A stretch of 64,000 bases of DNA from Hominilimicola fabiformis (GCF_020687385.1 NZ_JAJEQM010000001.1:62001-126000), one strand, 5' to 3'; shown: positions 51,691 to 60,415, numbered from the stretch's first letter. The notes: generated by a model from the letters alone, not told the origin. Numbers and translations are program-made.

Positions 51691-51756
51691 TGCGTTTTTA
51701 TCCTGCAATTATATAAAGTGTATTACCACACAATATATCTATTTATTATTTTGTAG

Positions 51757-51966
51757 TTATAAATCAATCTTACTAAAGATAACAGTTTGTCCTTTCATAG
51801 ATATTTTCTCGACCTTATACCCATATTCCGTAAGCTCTTTTTTATACTTCAAAAAAGAATGGTCGATTGGTATTCCTGCAATCTGTTGAATTTGCTCAAA
51901 TGTCATCTTTAAAGATGAATTACCATTATCTCTCACATATTCCCATAGCGAATTATATTTGCTCAT
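51757..51966 (-). CDS. Small protein coupled to the DUF1016 nuclease gene
   Basis: The 69-residue protein reads SLWEYVRDNGNSSLKMTFEQ, IQQIAGIPIDHSFLKYKKEL and ends GQTVIFSKIDL. The LTF-x-x-I-x-x-I-x-G pattern resembles small DUF7662-like domains found near nucleases. The ATG (51966) overlaps the nuclease stop by 14 bases. It may be an inhibitor or partner of the nuclease; this is inference. Confidence 0.65.
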   Translation of the reverse strand: MSKYNSLWEYVRDNGNSSLKMTFEQIQQIAGIPIDHSFLKYKKELTEYGYKVEKISMKGQTVIFSKIDL

Positions 51967-53068
51967 TCTGTTCGTTTTCCTTTTCTTCATTGTCCTGCTG
52001 TTGAAGATAGAACATTGCCTTTTGAGTTTCAATCTCCGCTTTCAGTTCTTCTTTTGTCGGCAGGTATAATTTATACTTGGAAGCAAATAATTGTTCATTG
52101 CCGTGCATAACAGAATAACGGGCAATATCATCATCTGTATCGGAGCAAAGAACAATACCGATTGTTGGATTATCACCCTCGCTGCGTTTCAGTTCATCAT
52201 ACATACGGATATACATATCCATCTGTCCTACATCTTGATGTGTTATCTTCTCTGTTTTCAGGTCTATAAGGACAAAGCATTTCAGTATGTAATTGTAAAA
52301 CACAAGGTCGATATAATAGTCCTGCTTCTCCGTATGAATATGCTGCTGTCTTGCCACAAAAGCATATCCCTTTCCAAGCTCCATCAAGAATTTCTGCAAA
52401 TTGGAAAGGATACTTTTCTCAAGGTCACTCTCTGTAAAATCTGTATTCTGCGAAAATCCTAAGAACTCCGCAACTACCGGATTTTTGATGAACTCCAACT
52501 TATCATTCTGATACGGTGCAGTCAGTTCCTTCATTTCACTTTCTACAAGCTCTTTTTTCTGAGTCCCCAGCATACGGTAATAATACTGAGAAGAAATATT
52601 CCTCTGCAAAGTACGGACACTCCAAGTCTGTTCTGTGGCTTCTTTCTCATACCAGTCACGAGCTGCCTTATCTTTAACCTGTAATAATGTTGCATAATGC
52701 GACCAAGACAGTAGCCCAACAGATTTTCCAGACGGTGTCTGGAAAATTTCAGGATAGGTCTTATAGAAAGAATAAAAGCTATATAGATTCGACTTTGTAT
52801 AACCTTTTCCGTATTCAGCCGATAATTCTTTTGCTAACTTTTTTATAATTTCAGCACCATATTTTGCCCTGTCCTCGCCCTGCAATTCTTCACTTGCGAT
52901 TCTATAACCAAGGAGCCAATTTCTCTGTATCAGCGTTGTATTGACCGCCCGATATGCAGCTTTTTGTGAAGATTCTATAATCCCACACATATCCTTTAAA
53001 ATGTCATCGGTTTTAACAAAATTATCCATAAAATTATTTTGACCGATTTTTTCTAATTTATTCTCCAT
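51953..53068 (-). CDS. PD-(D/E)XK nuclease domain protein, DUF1016 (YhcG-like)
   Basis: The product, about 371 residues, has an N-terminal DUF1016 helical domain (RNWLLGYRIASEELQGEDRA, YGKGYTKSNLYSFYSFYKTY split into two phrases, SWSHYATLLQVKD). The C-terminal nuclease domain (about residues 210-340) has ELGKGYAFVARQ, YYIDLVFYNYILKCFVLIDL, then KTEKITHQDVGQMDMYI; the Asp and D-L-K residues of the active site are present. These proteins occur with type I restriction and other defence genes. ATG 53068 has GGAG 8 bases before it. It follows the WYL regulator by 31 bases. Confidence 0.88.
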   Translation of the reverse strand: MENKLEKIGQNNFMDNFVKTDDILKDMCGIIESSQKAAYRAVNTTLIQRNWLLGYRIASEELQGEDRAKYGAEIIKKLAKELSAEYGKGYTKSNLYSFYSFYKTYPEIFQTPSGKSVGLLSWSHYATLLQVKDKAARDWYEKEATEQTWSVRTLQRNISSQYYYRMLGTQKKELVESEMKELTAPYQNDKLEFIKNPVVAEFLGFSQNTDFTESDLEKSILSNLQKFLMELGKGYAFVARQQHIHTEKQDYYIDLVFYNYILKCFVLIDLKTEKITHQDVGQMDMYIRMYDELKRSEGDNPTIGIVLCSDTDDDIARYSVMHGNEQLFASKYKLYLPTKEELKAEIETQKAMFYLQQQDNEEKENEQNEQI

Positions 53069-53099
53069 AGCCATCGCTCCTTTGGATTTCATTTTCAAA

Positions 53100-54083
53100 T
53101 TATTCGCTTTCCTGCATATTCTCATCAGCTTTTGCAATCATCTGTCTGTACTGTTCTTTCACACTTTCCGGTGCAAGTATCTGTACCTTGCCATTGAAGC
53201 CAAATACCCAACCGAAAAAGGTAGGACTGGCTGATACTTCGGTCTGTACCCTGAAAGACGTCATATCATACGCAAGAGTTGTCACATTTTCTCCGAAACG
53301 GTCAACCATTGTTTTCATCAGACTGTTATCACACCGTAAATCCACAAGAACTTTCTCGCCTGAGAACATAAAAAACACTTCCTTTGTGTAATTCTCAATA
53401 TCAAAATCATCAGGCATAGGAATAATATCTTTATCCAATATTTCCGGCTTGGAAGCAATACGGTCTACCCTGAAATTGATAACCTTGCTTTTCTTCTCAG
53501 AATATCCGAGAACATAATAATAGTCCCCACACCAGAGAAGTTTATACGGACTGAACTTATACACTTCGCCCTTATTCTTCAGAACCTTTTTCTTTAATCC
53601 GGTATAATCATAATACTGAAAAGAAATCTGCTTACCTGCATTGATGGCGTCATTTATAGCGTCAATGATATAATATATCTGTTCATTATCCGGCTTAATA
53701 CGATTGACCACATAGTTATTACGCTTCAGCTTCGATGCCTGCCCTGGACTGGTCATCGTATGTATCTTCTCAATCAAAGTTTCGCTTTTCTTCTTTGTAA
53801 TGAACTTTGATGACTCTACTGCGTCTATCAGCAATTTCAGTTCCGGCAATTCAAACTTACGACTGGCTACAAAGTATTTGCTCTGAGTAGAATGGATAGT
53901 AACAATATCCATTCCAAACTCCTGAAGTGCAGCAATATCTTTCGTAACAGTAGTTCTATGTGCAGATATTCCGTATTCATCATTCAATATATTGATTAAC
54001 TGTGTTGTGGAAAGAGGATTTTCTTCATCGGTTCTTTCCAGTAAAATCTTTTGTAAATATAAAATTCTTGGCTTTGTTTCCAT
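53100..54083 (-). CDS. WYL-domain transcriptional regulator
   Basis: The 327-residue protein has an N-terminal winged HTH (STTQLINILNDEYGISAHR, VTKDIAALQEFGMDI). A WYL sensor domain (QISFQYYDYTG, KFSPYKLLWCGDYYYVLGYS, VINFRVDRI) and a C-terminal WCX extension (FGWVFGFNGKVQILAPESV) follow. WYL proteins often sense nucleic acids or nucleotides and control defence operons. It lies between the DUF3800 and DUF1016 genes on the same strand. Confidence 0.9.
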   Translation of the reverse strand: METKPRILYLQKILLERTDEENPLSTTQLINILNDEYGISAHRTTVTKDIAALQEFGMDIVTIHSTQSKYFVASRKFELPELKLLIDAVESSKFITKKKSETLIEKIHTMTSPGQASKLKRNNYVVNRIKPDNEQIYYIIDAINDAINAGKQISFQYYDYTGLKKKVLKNKGEVYKFSPYKLLWCGDYYYVLGYSEKKSKVINFRVDRIASKPEILDKDIIPMPDDFDIENYTKEVFFMFSGEKVLVDLRCDNSLMKTMVDRFGENVTTLAYDMTSFRVQTEVSASPTFFGWVFGFNGKVQILAPESVKEQYRQMIAKADENMQESE

Positions 54084-54143
54084 AGCCCGTCCTTTCTAAA
54101 TTTTCACAATACTTTATATGAAATATAACCATTCTCATTTTAA

Positions 54144-55262
54144 TCAAAGTGGTAAATCCACTTTCATTGCATCTATATCTTCCATAATTTTTTCTTTGTA
54201 GAAATAAAATAGTCCCCAAAATTTTTCCTTGTTTTTCTCAAATTGTCCATATTCATTTCCAAAAATATCACGAATTACAAAAGGTAACACATAATCTGAA
54301 ATCTGGGTATCCATCTTTATATGTTCCATTCCAATAGTATTTATAATTCTCGAATAATTTTCAGTAAACCAAATATTCTCTGTCCATTGCTTATTGCATC
54401 TAAATGCTTCAAACGACTTTTCAAAACACTTACGATAAATACTGCTTATATTATCTGCTAACTGAACCAATTCATTTTCTTTGCTATCAACAAAATTGAT
54501 ATGTATTTTATTATCTTCAAACGACTGATTATATTCTTCTTCGTACCCCATTAAGTTATCGTGATATATTTCTGTCTTGCTCATATCAACTCCGTGTAGA
54601 TGTTTTAAGCTCAAAAGCGTTTCTCCTAATGCCGTCATATTCACAAAATTTACAGTATTTTTGCAGCTATACGCTTCGTAAGTCAACGGGAATTCTCCAT
54701 AATCCTTATTTTCTAACATAAGCTTAGCAAATGCTATATACAAATTATAATCATTTCTATCCAGTTTTTCATAAGGAAAGGAAATAAGATATTCCAAAAA
54801 TTCTTTTTTAGAATTATCGGTGTTTTCACATACTGCGGAACAATAATGTAAAAACAGTTCTTCTTTTTCTCCCGCCAAAGCACTTGCCATCATATAAAAA
54901 GTTAATGTTTCTTGCTGTTGAAATGGCACTCCAAAAATATATACTGAAATCAATGTTGCCAAGTAAAATATCTTATCATAATTACAAATAAAGAAATGCT
55001 TATCATCAAGCACATTTGTTATAAAATATTTTAGGGCTTCATTATTACGCTGAGTCATAAGCTCAGAACCTTTTATTTCTCCTATAAATCCGAAACGATT
55101 CTTAAACTGTCTATACTTGTTCAGTATCTCTATTTCATCTTCTTTATCAGCAACAAAAACACTTCCCAATACAAAATGTCGTTGTCCATCATTAAACAAT
55201 TGTCCATTTTTGTTTGGCATAATACAACCGGAATATCCAGACTCATCAAAAAATAATTTCAA
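54144..55262 (-). CDS. DUF3800 domain protein
   Basis: The 372-residue protein begins LFFDESGYSGC, the DUF3800 hallmark (D-E-S/T-G), followed by FVLGSVFV, EIKGSEL and, near the C-terminus, a conserved aspartate region FVDSKENELVQLADNISS. DUF3800 has an RNase H-like fold and is suspected to be a nuclease or transposase-related enzyme; the role is unproven. The start is TTG 55262, 7 bases after AAGGAG. It is probably the first gene of the DUF3800-WYL-DUF1016 cluster. Confidence 0.85.
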   Translation of the reverse strand: MKLFFDESGYSGCIMPNKNGQLFNDGQRHFVLGSVFVADKEDEIEILNKYRQFKNRFGFIGEIKGSELMTQRNNEALKYFITNVLDDKHFFICNYDKIFYLATLISVYIFGVPFQQQETLTFYMMASALAGEKEELFLHYCSAVCENTDNSKKEFLEYLISFPYEKLDRNDYNLYIAFAKLMLENKDYGEFPLTYEAYSCKNTVNFVNMTALGETLLSLKHLHGVDMSKTEIYHDNLMGYEEEYNQSFEDNKIHINFVDSKENELVQLADNISSIYRKCFEKSFEAFRCNKQWTENIWFTENYSRIINTIGMEHIKMDTQISDYVLPFVIRDIFGNEYGQFEKNKEKFWGLFYFYKEKIMEDIDAMKVDLPL

Positions 55263-55275
55263 TATATTTCTCCTT

Positions 55276-55455
55276 ATGCTAAACGATAATTTAGAGCAGC
55301 AAGCTAAGCTTATTTACGACTACTGGTTCACATAATTTGATTTTCCAGACGAAAACGGAAAGCCATACTGCTCATCTGGCGGTAAGATGGTTTGGAACGA
55401 ACAACTAAAACGTAATATTCCAGAGAACTGGAATGTTGTTCCACTGCTCAAATTG
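55276..55455 (+). pseudogene. hsdS: Fragment of type I restriction specificity subunit (hsdS)
   Basis: The frame reads NLEQQAKLIYDYWFT-stop-FDFPDENGKPY..SSGGKMVWNEQL, the conserved middle linker of HsdS, whose usual text is YWFVQFDFP. A TAA at 55333 replaces a Gln codon, and the gene is cut at both ends. It lies on the strand opposite to the hsdR remnant that it touches. Confidence 0.8.
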
Positions 55456-55836
55456 GTAAGTTGGGACACGCTTACAAGTGAACTCGGCGGTAAAATGATA
55501 TGTATTATTCTTTGGATTTTCAAAATCCACCAATCTAACAGGCGAAACAGACGATAAACGCTCGTAAAAACTGCGTCCTATATCATCATTATCTAATTCC
55601 TGCCTAATAGTTTTCAATGTCTGTTCCGCTTCTCCTGCGTGGGTAGGATTAAGCCGTGCGAACTGCTCCTTGAAAACGTTAATTAAGATATTGGTGTCAG
55701 GGTCATATACTGTGCCTGCCATATCTTCAGTTATCTTCCCGAAATAGGTATAACCAAGGCGTGTCAAATGAACCATTGCTGGCATTTGAACACGGGTAGC
55801 TTCGTTAAACATATTTTTCTTACCACTTGCCGCCAT
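55405..55836 (-). pseudogene. hsdR: N-terminal fragment of type I restriction endonuclease (hsdR)
   Basis: The frame starts with AGGAGGT and ATG. It reads FNEATRVQMPAMVHLTRLGY, YDPDTNILINVFKEQF, DDIGRSFYERLSS and LVDFENPKNNTYHFTAEFTC, the N-terminal part of HsdR. After about 125 residues the text switches (KRVPTYQFEQW) at the junction with the inverted hsdS fragment and ends soon after. A full HsdR is about 1000 residues, so the nuclease and helicase are lost. Confidence 0.82.
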
Positions 55837-55853
55837 CTTCAGACCTCCTCATA

Positions 55854-56060
55854 TCATTCGTCTAATATGACTTCACATACATCGCCAATATCACAATGAA
55901 ATACTTTGCAAATTCTCATAAGCACATCAAGGGATACTGTTTCATTCTTATTTAATTTTGTTGCAACAGACGATGAAATCTCCGCAGCACGCATTAAATC
56001 TTGTCTTTTCATTTGATTATCAATCATAAGTTTTTGAAGTTTGTTGTAGCTTATTCTCAT
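55854..56060 (-). CDS. Cro/CI-type HTH regulator
   Basis: The 68-residue protein is an XRE-type DNA-binding domain: YNKLQKLMIDNQMKRQDLMRAA, split as YNKLQKLMIDNQ and KRQDLMRAAEISSSVATKL, then SLDVLMRICKVFHCDIGDVCE. It precedes the hsdR fragment by 17 bases in the same direction, the usual regulator position of such restriction operons. Confidence 0.88.
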   Translation of the reverse strand: MRISYNKLQKLMIDNQMKRQDLMRAAEISSSVATKLNKNETVSLDVLMRICKVFHCDIGDVCEVILDE

Positions 56061-56247
56061 CTGTAACGCTCCTTCGTATTCTCCGTTCCTTTTGGTTACA
56101 GTTACTCGTTTGACATTATACTATGAATAATCTATTTTTTCAAGATATATGGATTCATTCGCAACTCCTATCCGATAAGGTGTCACTTTTTACAAACACC
56201 TAATACAACTCTTTTAAAGAATAATAGAAAAGAGATGCCGAAACACC

Positions 56248-56403
56248 TCAATTATACATTCTATTATTAACATTCAATGCAATCATTGCTATGACCTTTT
56301 CTATCGGCGGTTCTTTTCCGTCCGGTGCAACTGCTTTCCAAAAAGTGATTGCTTCCGGTTCAGCACTTTTCATTGCTTCCCAAATGGCAAACTGCATTTC
56401 CTC
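56248..56403 (-). pseudogene. Remnant of an element-borne coding region
   Basis: A 51-codon frame without a usable ribosome site reads MQFAIWEAMKSAEPEAITFW, APDGKEPPIEKVIAMIALNV and ends MYN. It looks like the C-terminal end of a larger element protein that I cannot name. The rest of 56061-56505 holds a degenerate copy of the 51087 terminator and no gene. Confidence 0.4.
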
Positions 56404-56445
56404 TTTTCATAGACTGATAAGTAATTTTTCAAAAGCAGAAAAGAA

Positions 56446-56475
56446 GTGACAATGCCAAGATAAACATGATATAAT
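56446..56475 (+). promoter_or_regulatory. Promoter of the lipoprotein/peptidase pair
   Basis: GTGACA, 18 bases, TATAAT, about 35 bases before the lipoprotein start. Confidence 0.5.
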
Positions 56476-56511
56476 TTGCACAAAGATAACAGAGAATTAT
56501 GAGGTATGAAT

Positions 56512-56862
56512 ATGAAAAGCTGGATAGTATCTATTTTAGCGTTAGTTTGTATATTGGGATTGGTAGGCTGTAATAATCGAACTATGGACTATATTATAGA
56601 AAATGAGCCAAGTATTATCGGAATTGTGGAAGAAATGCATGATAACCTTATTACCGTCTATATCAATACAGAAGATTATCCAAATGAGGAAAATTGTTAA
56701 GTTTCATTAGATGCAGAAAACAAAGACAGTTATACAGACGTTTCTGTTGACGATGAAGTTGTCATATACTATAATGGAGAAATAGCAGAAAGTGACCCTT
56801 TACAAATAAATACTGTATATGCCATTACATTAAAAAAACCAGCAAATCAAAGTGTTGAATGA
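56512..56862 (+). pseudogene. Small lipoprotein gene interrupted by a TAA stop
   Basis: The frame starts with a lipobox signal (VCILGLVGC) and reads YIIENEPSIIGIVEEMHDN, NEENC, then TAA (56698-56700). It continues in the same frame with VSLDAENKDSYTDVSVDDEV, VIYYNGEIAES and ITLKKPANQSVE to a TGA at 56860. The continuous sense on both sides of the stop shows a nonsense mutation in a DUF3221-like small secreted protein. The peptidase gene follows 57 bases later. Confidence 0.75.
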
Positions 56863-56919
56863 AATAAAAAAGAGGATTACAACGTAGATATTTTTTGTAA
56901 ATTAAGGAGCAATTAGGTT

Positions 56920-57996
56920 ATGAAAAAAATCTTTTCTTGTATTTTGGCTATTATTATTTTAGGAGCGATGTTATCTGGCTGTAGTAATAATGACAGTAAA
57001 GAAATGATAAAAAAAGCGAAAAATTTTTCTATTCCTCATGAGGTATCAATCAATCCAACAAAAGAGGATTATGGAATACTCGCATACAATTTTTTGCATT
57101 ATATTCAAGACAATTATCCGGGACGTATCGCTGGTACGGAAAAAGAAAAAGAAATGGCTGTGTTTATCCTTTCTGCCCTACTGAATGGCGGATATTCTGA
57201 AAAAGATATATCGATACAATCTTTCAATATAACGGAAGCCGTTCCTATGATGGATGAGTCGATAAAAAACAAGTTCGAGGGTGGCAAGCAAAGCAATTCA
57301 AGCCAAAATATTAAAGTAGTAAAAAAGGGGGAAAGTGAAAAGACGATTGTTGTTGGAGCACATTATGACAGTGCTGGAACGCATGGTGTAGATGACAATG
57401 GTTCTGGTATAGCTGTTGCATTGGAAAATGCCTTGCGAATGGCTGATACTCAGACGCACTATACTATTTGTTATATATTTTTTGGTTCGGAAGAAAACGG
57501 AATGTGTGGTTCAAGAGAATATGTTGAAACTCTTTCCGAAAAGGAAAGAGAAGATATTGTATTGATGATAAATATTGACAGTGTTCTTGCAGGAGATTAT
57601 CATTACCTGTATGGTGGAAATGTAAATGAGCATGGAAAAGTAGATAGAGCTGAAGCAGTAGTTAAAGCGTATGACATTGCAAAAAAGCTTGGATTGGCAA
57701 TACAATTACCGCCAGAGGGGAATATCGATTATCCATACCCGACAGGGCAAAAAAGAAGCGACCATGCCCCTTTCAATGATATAGGTATTCCGTACATTTA
57801 TTTTGAAGCGAATAATTGGGAAAACGGTTCTCCTATTGAAACGGAAAAACATGGTTTAATAATGCACACAGATAAAGACGATTTAGATTTTATAGAAAAC
57901 GAGTATGGCGAACGTGCTAAAAATACTCTTACTGATTATTCAACGTTACTTTATTCTTTGCTTCAAGAAAATGATTGGGAACAAGAGTATAAGTGA
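56920..57996 (+). CDS. M28 family metallopeptidase lipoprotein
   Basis: The 358-residue exported aminopeptidase-like enzyme has a lipobox signal peptide (ILGAMLSGC). A co-catalytic two-zinc site follows: His/Asp in VVGAHYDSAGTHGVDDNGSG, Glu pair in FFGSEENGMCGS, Asp in MINIDSVLAG and the last His in HGLIMHTDKDDLD. It probably trims peptides outside the membrane. The AAGGAGC site lies 9 bases before the ATG. It may be cargo picked up with the neighbouring broken lipoprotein gene. Confidence 0.9.
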   Translation: MKKIFSCILAIIILGAMLSGCSNNDSKEMIKKAKNFSIPHEVSINPTKEDYGILAYNFLHYIQDNYPGRIAGTEKEKEMAVFILSALLNGGYSEKDISIQSFNITEAVPMMDESIKNKFEGGKQSNSSQNIKVVKKGESEKTIVVGAHYDSAGTHGVDDNGSGIAVALENALRMADTQTHYTICYIFFGSEENGMCGSREYVETLSEKEREDIVLMINIDSVLAGDYHYLYGGNVNEHGKVDRAEAVVKAYDIAKKLGLAIQLPPEGNIDYPYPTGQKRSDHAPFNDIGIPYIYFEANNWENGSPIETEKHGLIMHTDKDDLDFIENEYGERAKNTLTDYSTLLYSLLQENDWEQEYK

Positions 57997-58029
57997 AATT
58001 TTTAGTTTCAACAAAATGAATAGAGCATG

Positions 58030-58062
58030 GAAAGGACAGGGACAAAGGTTTCTGTCCTTTTC
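58030..58062 (+). terminator. Terminator of the M28 peptidase gene
   Basis: AAAGGACAG pairs with CTGTCCTTT around 12 bases and ends in TTCTT. Confidence 0.75.
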
Positions 58063-58084
58063 TTCTGCCCTGCTTTAGAAACGT

Positions 58085-58260
58085 GCTTTCAAGGACGCAA
58101 ACGACAACCGACGGAGTGATCCAGCCACGGTGGCGGGAAAATCTCCCAAAGATTTTTCCGCCATGCTTGCAAGGGCCTGGTTCGCTTCGGCGGTTTGGCG
58201 AGCGTAGCGAACCGTTCAAAGCACCCGTTATCTAACAGGGGGGGGGTACTATTACAAGAA
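58085..58260. other. GC-rich double hairpin and G9 tract, no gene
   Basis: GGCGGGAAAATCT pairs with AGATTTTTCCGCC (58132-58162) and GGTTCGCT pairs with AGCGAACC (58179-58212). A run of nine G follows at 58238-58246. Base composition is far richer in GC than the flanks. It is probably an element end or transfer-related scar; no protein frame is convincing. Confidence 0.45.
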
Positions 58261-58439
58261 ACAAGGCACAAAACAATTACAAAAATCCCGATATGAAACG
58301 ATGTACGAAGTTATAAGAACTTACTGTACTTGCGACATTGCTTTTTCTACCCGACAGGTCGAAAACAGCATATCAGAAGTACAAACTACATGGTGTATGC
58401 TCCTATGGGCGTATGCCTTTTTTGATTGGAGGAATGAAC

Positions 58440-58622
58440 ATGAATGACATGGATTTTATCGAAGTATTGAAAACCAAACGGAACGCCTGCGGTTATTCCC
58501 AAAGCAGACTGGCAAAGGAACTGCATATCAGCAGACAGAACCTAAATGAGATTGAGAACGGGAAAACCAGAGCCAGCAAGGAAATGAAGCATACGCTCCT
58601 GCATTATCTGGACTACTGCTAA
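58440..58622 (+). CDS. XRE-type HTH regulator
   Basis: The 60-residue protein is a lambda-repressor-like domain: IEVLKTKRNACGYSQSRLAK, ELHISRQNLNEIENGKTRAS. The start at ATG 58440 lies 7 bases behind GGAGG; ATG 58434 is too close. Its stop overlaps the ATG of an integrase remnant, as if the regulator had been joined to the tail of a recombinase gene. Confidence 0.8.
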   Translation: MNDMDFIEVLKTKRNACGYSQSRLAKELHISRQNLNEIENGKTRASKEMKHTLLHYLDYC

Positions 58623-58783
58623 TGCACACAGCCTTTTACTGCACACAGCTTGCACAGAAGAACATGAACCCGAAGAATTTACAGTATATCATGGGACACG
58701 CAAGCATAACGATAACGCTGGACTTGTACGCCCATGCGTCAGAGGCAGGAGCAAACAGAGAATTGAGAAGCCTTGTAGCATGA
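58622..58783 (+). pseudogene. C-terminal remnant of a tyrosine integrase
   Basis: The 53-codon frame reads AQKNMNPKNLQYIMGHASIT and LDLYAHASEAGANRELRSLV. That is the last part of a Tn916-like integrase with its Gly-His box and Tyr nucleophile but without the Arg residues. The segment MHTAFYCTQ replaces the normal HxLRHTF motif by a few base changes. It marks the end of an older element. Confidence 0.8.
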
Positions 58784-59142
58784 TTTACAACGATTTGTAC
58801 AACGTTTTCGAGTGAATATATAAGGGATTACGTGCAGTTCTGCGGTAGACCTGCGACAAGAAAAAAACCGTCAAACCCTTATAAACAGGGATATATTGAC
58901 GGTTCGTGATAGTTATAACGTGATAGTTATAAAAAGATACTGAAAAATCTATGCTGTTTTTTATTCAAATCACAAAGTAATTTTTGACTATCTTTTCAAA
59001 AGTTCTTATATGCCGGTATAGCCTATTGTTACAGGCTTTTCCGGCATTTTTCATTGTGGAAGATACTCTCAAATCTTCTTATATCCCCGTATGTTTTTGT
59101 GTTCAAAAGTAGTATGTGGAGTAGTAAATTCTCCATTTACTA
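58784..59142. other. Gap between the elements with terminators and repeats
   Basis: No gene. AACCGTCAA/TTGACGGTT (58867-58904) is a terminator-like hairpin. CGTGATAGTTATA occurs twice in tandem (58905 and 58919). ATGCCGG/CCGGCAT (59010-59052) followed by T is a plus-strand terminator. AGTAGTAAAT/ATTTACTACT (59120-59143) closes the integrase gene. The left attachment site of element B should lie here. Confidence 0.5.
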
Positions 59143-60336
59143 CTATGCAATCAGCCGCTTCATTTCGGTTATTGACGTTTCGGAAGTTGTGTGTGCGTAA
59201 TAGTTCAGCGTCATATTGATGTTGGAATGTCCCATGATGTATTGCAATGCTTTAGGGTTCATTCCCGCATTTGCTAACGTGGTGCAGAATGTGTGGCGTA
59301 AGGTGTGCGGTGTCATTACCTTTGGCAATGCGACCTTTTGCGTTTTGTTGTATTTCCTTACAAGCCCCCGGAACATACTTTCATAGTTGACTGCCACTTT
59401 TGGCAAGCCGTTCCGGTTAAGGAACAGAAACTTTGTGTAGCCCTCTAAAATAACAGGCTGTACATATTTCCGTTTATTTAGCACCCGTTGAAATGCTTCC
59501 AACACTTTTTCACTCATAGGAATAACCCGGTTGCCGCTTTTCGTCTTAGGCGTTTCCACATAGTAGCCCACATCTGCAATCTTCAAAAGTTGGTGGTCTA
59601 CATTGATAAGCTGTTTGTCTAAGTCAATGTCAGCTTCCGTCAGTCCGCAGAGTTCCGAAATGCGAAGCCCTGTCCCTAACAGTATGATAATCTCGTCGTA
59701 GTATTTCTGATAGACTTTATCATGCTGTACAAAGGACAGAAAAGCCGCTTCCTGCGTAGGGGATAGAGGTTCCTTTGGTTCCGTATCATCTTCAAGGACT
59801 GTGTTCAACTGGAAGTCAAATGGATTTTTACGAATACAATCGTCCTGTATGGCTGTGTAAAAGGCAGCCTTTAAGGAACGCTTGTGGTTGTTGATAGTCT
59901 TGAAGCCGTAACCTTTTTCTTTCATGCGTAACGCCCATTCCTTTGCGTCGGAGAGCTTCACATTTTCAATCCGGCAGGCTCCAAGTTTATCCTCCTGCAA
60001 AATCCGCATGAGCTGTTTTCGCCCCTGCTTTGTACCATGCCGCACATTTGCCCGGTGGCGTATCTGCTTTGCGTAGAGTTGGCAGACCGTCATTTTCTTT
60101 CCGATATGGTCGATACCGTCGTCAAGGTCTTTTTGGATTTCTTTCTCTTTTTCCCTCAACGCTATATCGTCGCGCTTTCCTGCCGGGGTTTTGTCCGTAG
60201 GCACTAACTTCCAAGAATAAACAAACTGCGGTTTCCCAAAGGTATCTATATATTTGTAGGCATATCTCCCGTCTTTTCTCTGGCTCTCTCCGGTGCGGAG
60301 AATACGATTTTTATTATCCCGTCTTTTTTCCGACAT
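59143..60336 (-). CDS. int: Tyrosine integrase of element B, Tn916-type
   Basis: The 397-residue recombinase has the N-terminal arm-binding domain (GESQRKDGRYAYKYID), the core-binding domain and a complete catalytic set: Arg in GTGLRISELCG, His-x-x-Arg in TPHTLRHTF, His in MGHSNINMT and Tyr in LNYYAHT. ATG 60336 stands 7 bases behind AAGGAG; the frame extends upstream but without a ribosome site. It differs clearly from the integrase of element A, so the two elements are independent. Confidence 0.94.
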   Translation of the reverse strand: MSEKRRDNKNRILRTGESQRKDGRYAYKYIDTFGKPQFVYSWKLVPTDKTPAGKRDDIALREKEKEIQKDLDDGIDHIGKKMTVCQLYAKQIRHRANVRHGTKQGRKQLMRILQEDKLGACRIENVKLSDAKEWALRMKEKGYGFKTINNHKRSLKAAFYTAIQDDCIRKNPFDFQLNTVLEDDTEPKEPLSPTQEAAFLSFVQHDKVYQKYYDEIIILLGTGLRISELCGLTEADIDLDKQLINVDHQLLKIADVGYYVETPKTKSGNRVIPMSEKVLEAFQRVLNKRKYVQPVILEGYTKFLFLNRNGLPKVAVNYESMFRGLVRKYNKTQKVALPKVMTPHTLRHTFCTTLANAGMNPKALQYIMGHSNINMTLNYYAHTTSETSITEMKRLIA

Positions 60337-60415
60337 CGTTATGCTCCTTTCCATAATGGAAAGAGCCTTGATATGCTTGACTACATTGTACCACATTCAA
60401 GGCTCGATTTCACTA

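Larger units (their letters stand above)
45510..58783. mobile_element. Element A: integrative island with decayed parts (approximate limits)
   Basis: The left end is placed at the repeats beside the integrase gene, the right end at an integrase remnant. It carries int, three xis-like genes, a toxin gene, a LexA/ImmA-like control operon, a nuclease cluster, restriction remnants and a peptidase. No conjugation genes are present, so it would need help to move. The right limit is uncertain and several insertions may be nested. Confidence 0.5.

Noticed and set aside
57929-58219. Minus-strand frame of 96 codons opposite the peptidase end
   Set aside because: It spans the peptidase terminator and the GC-rich hairpins; the sequence has no protein-like pattern.
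45510-58783. Element A as a self-transmissible conjugative element
   Set aside because: No relaxase, VirB4/VirD4-like ATPase or other transfer gene is present between the integrase and the right-hand remnant.
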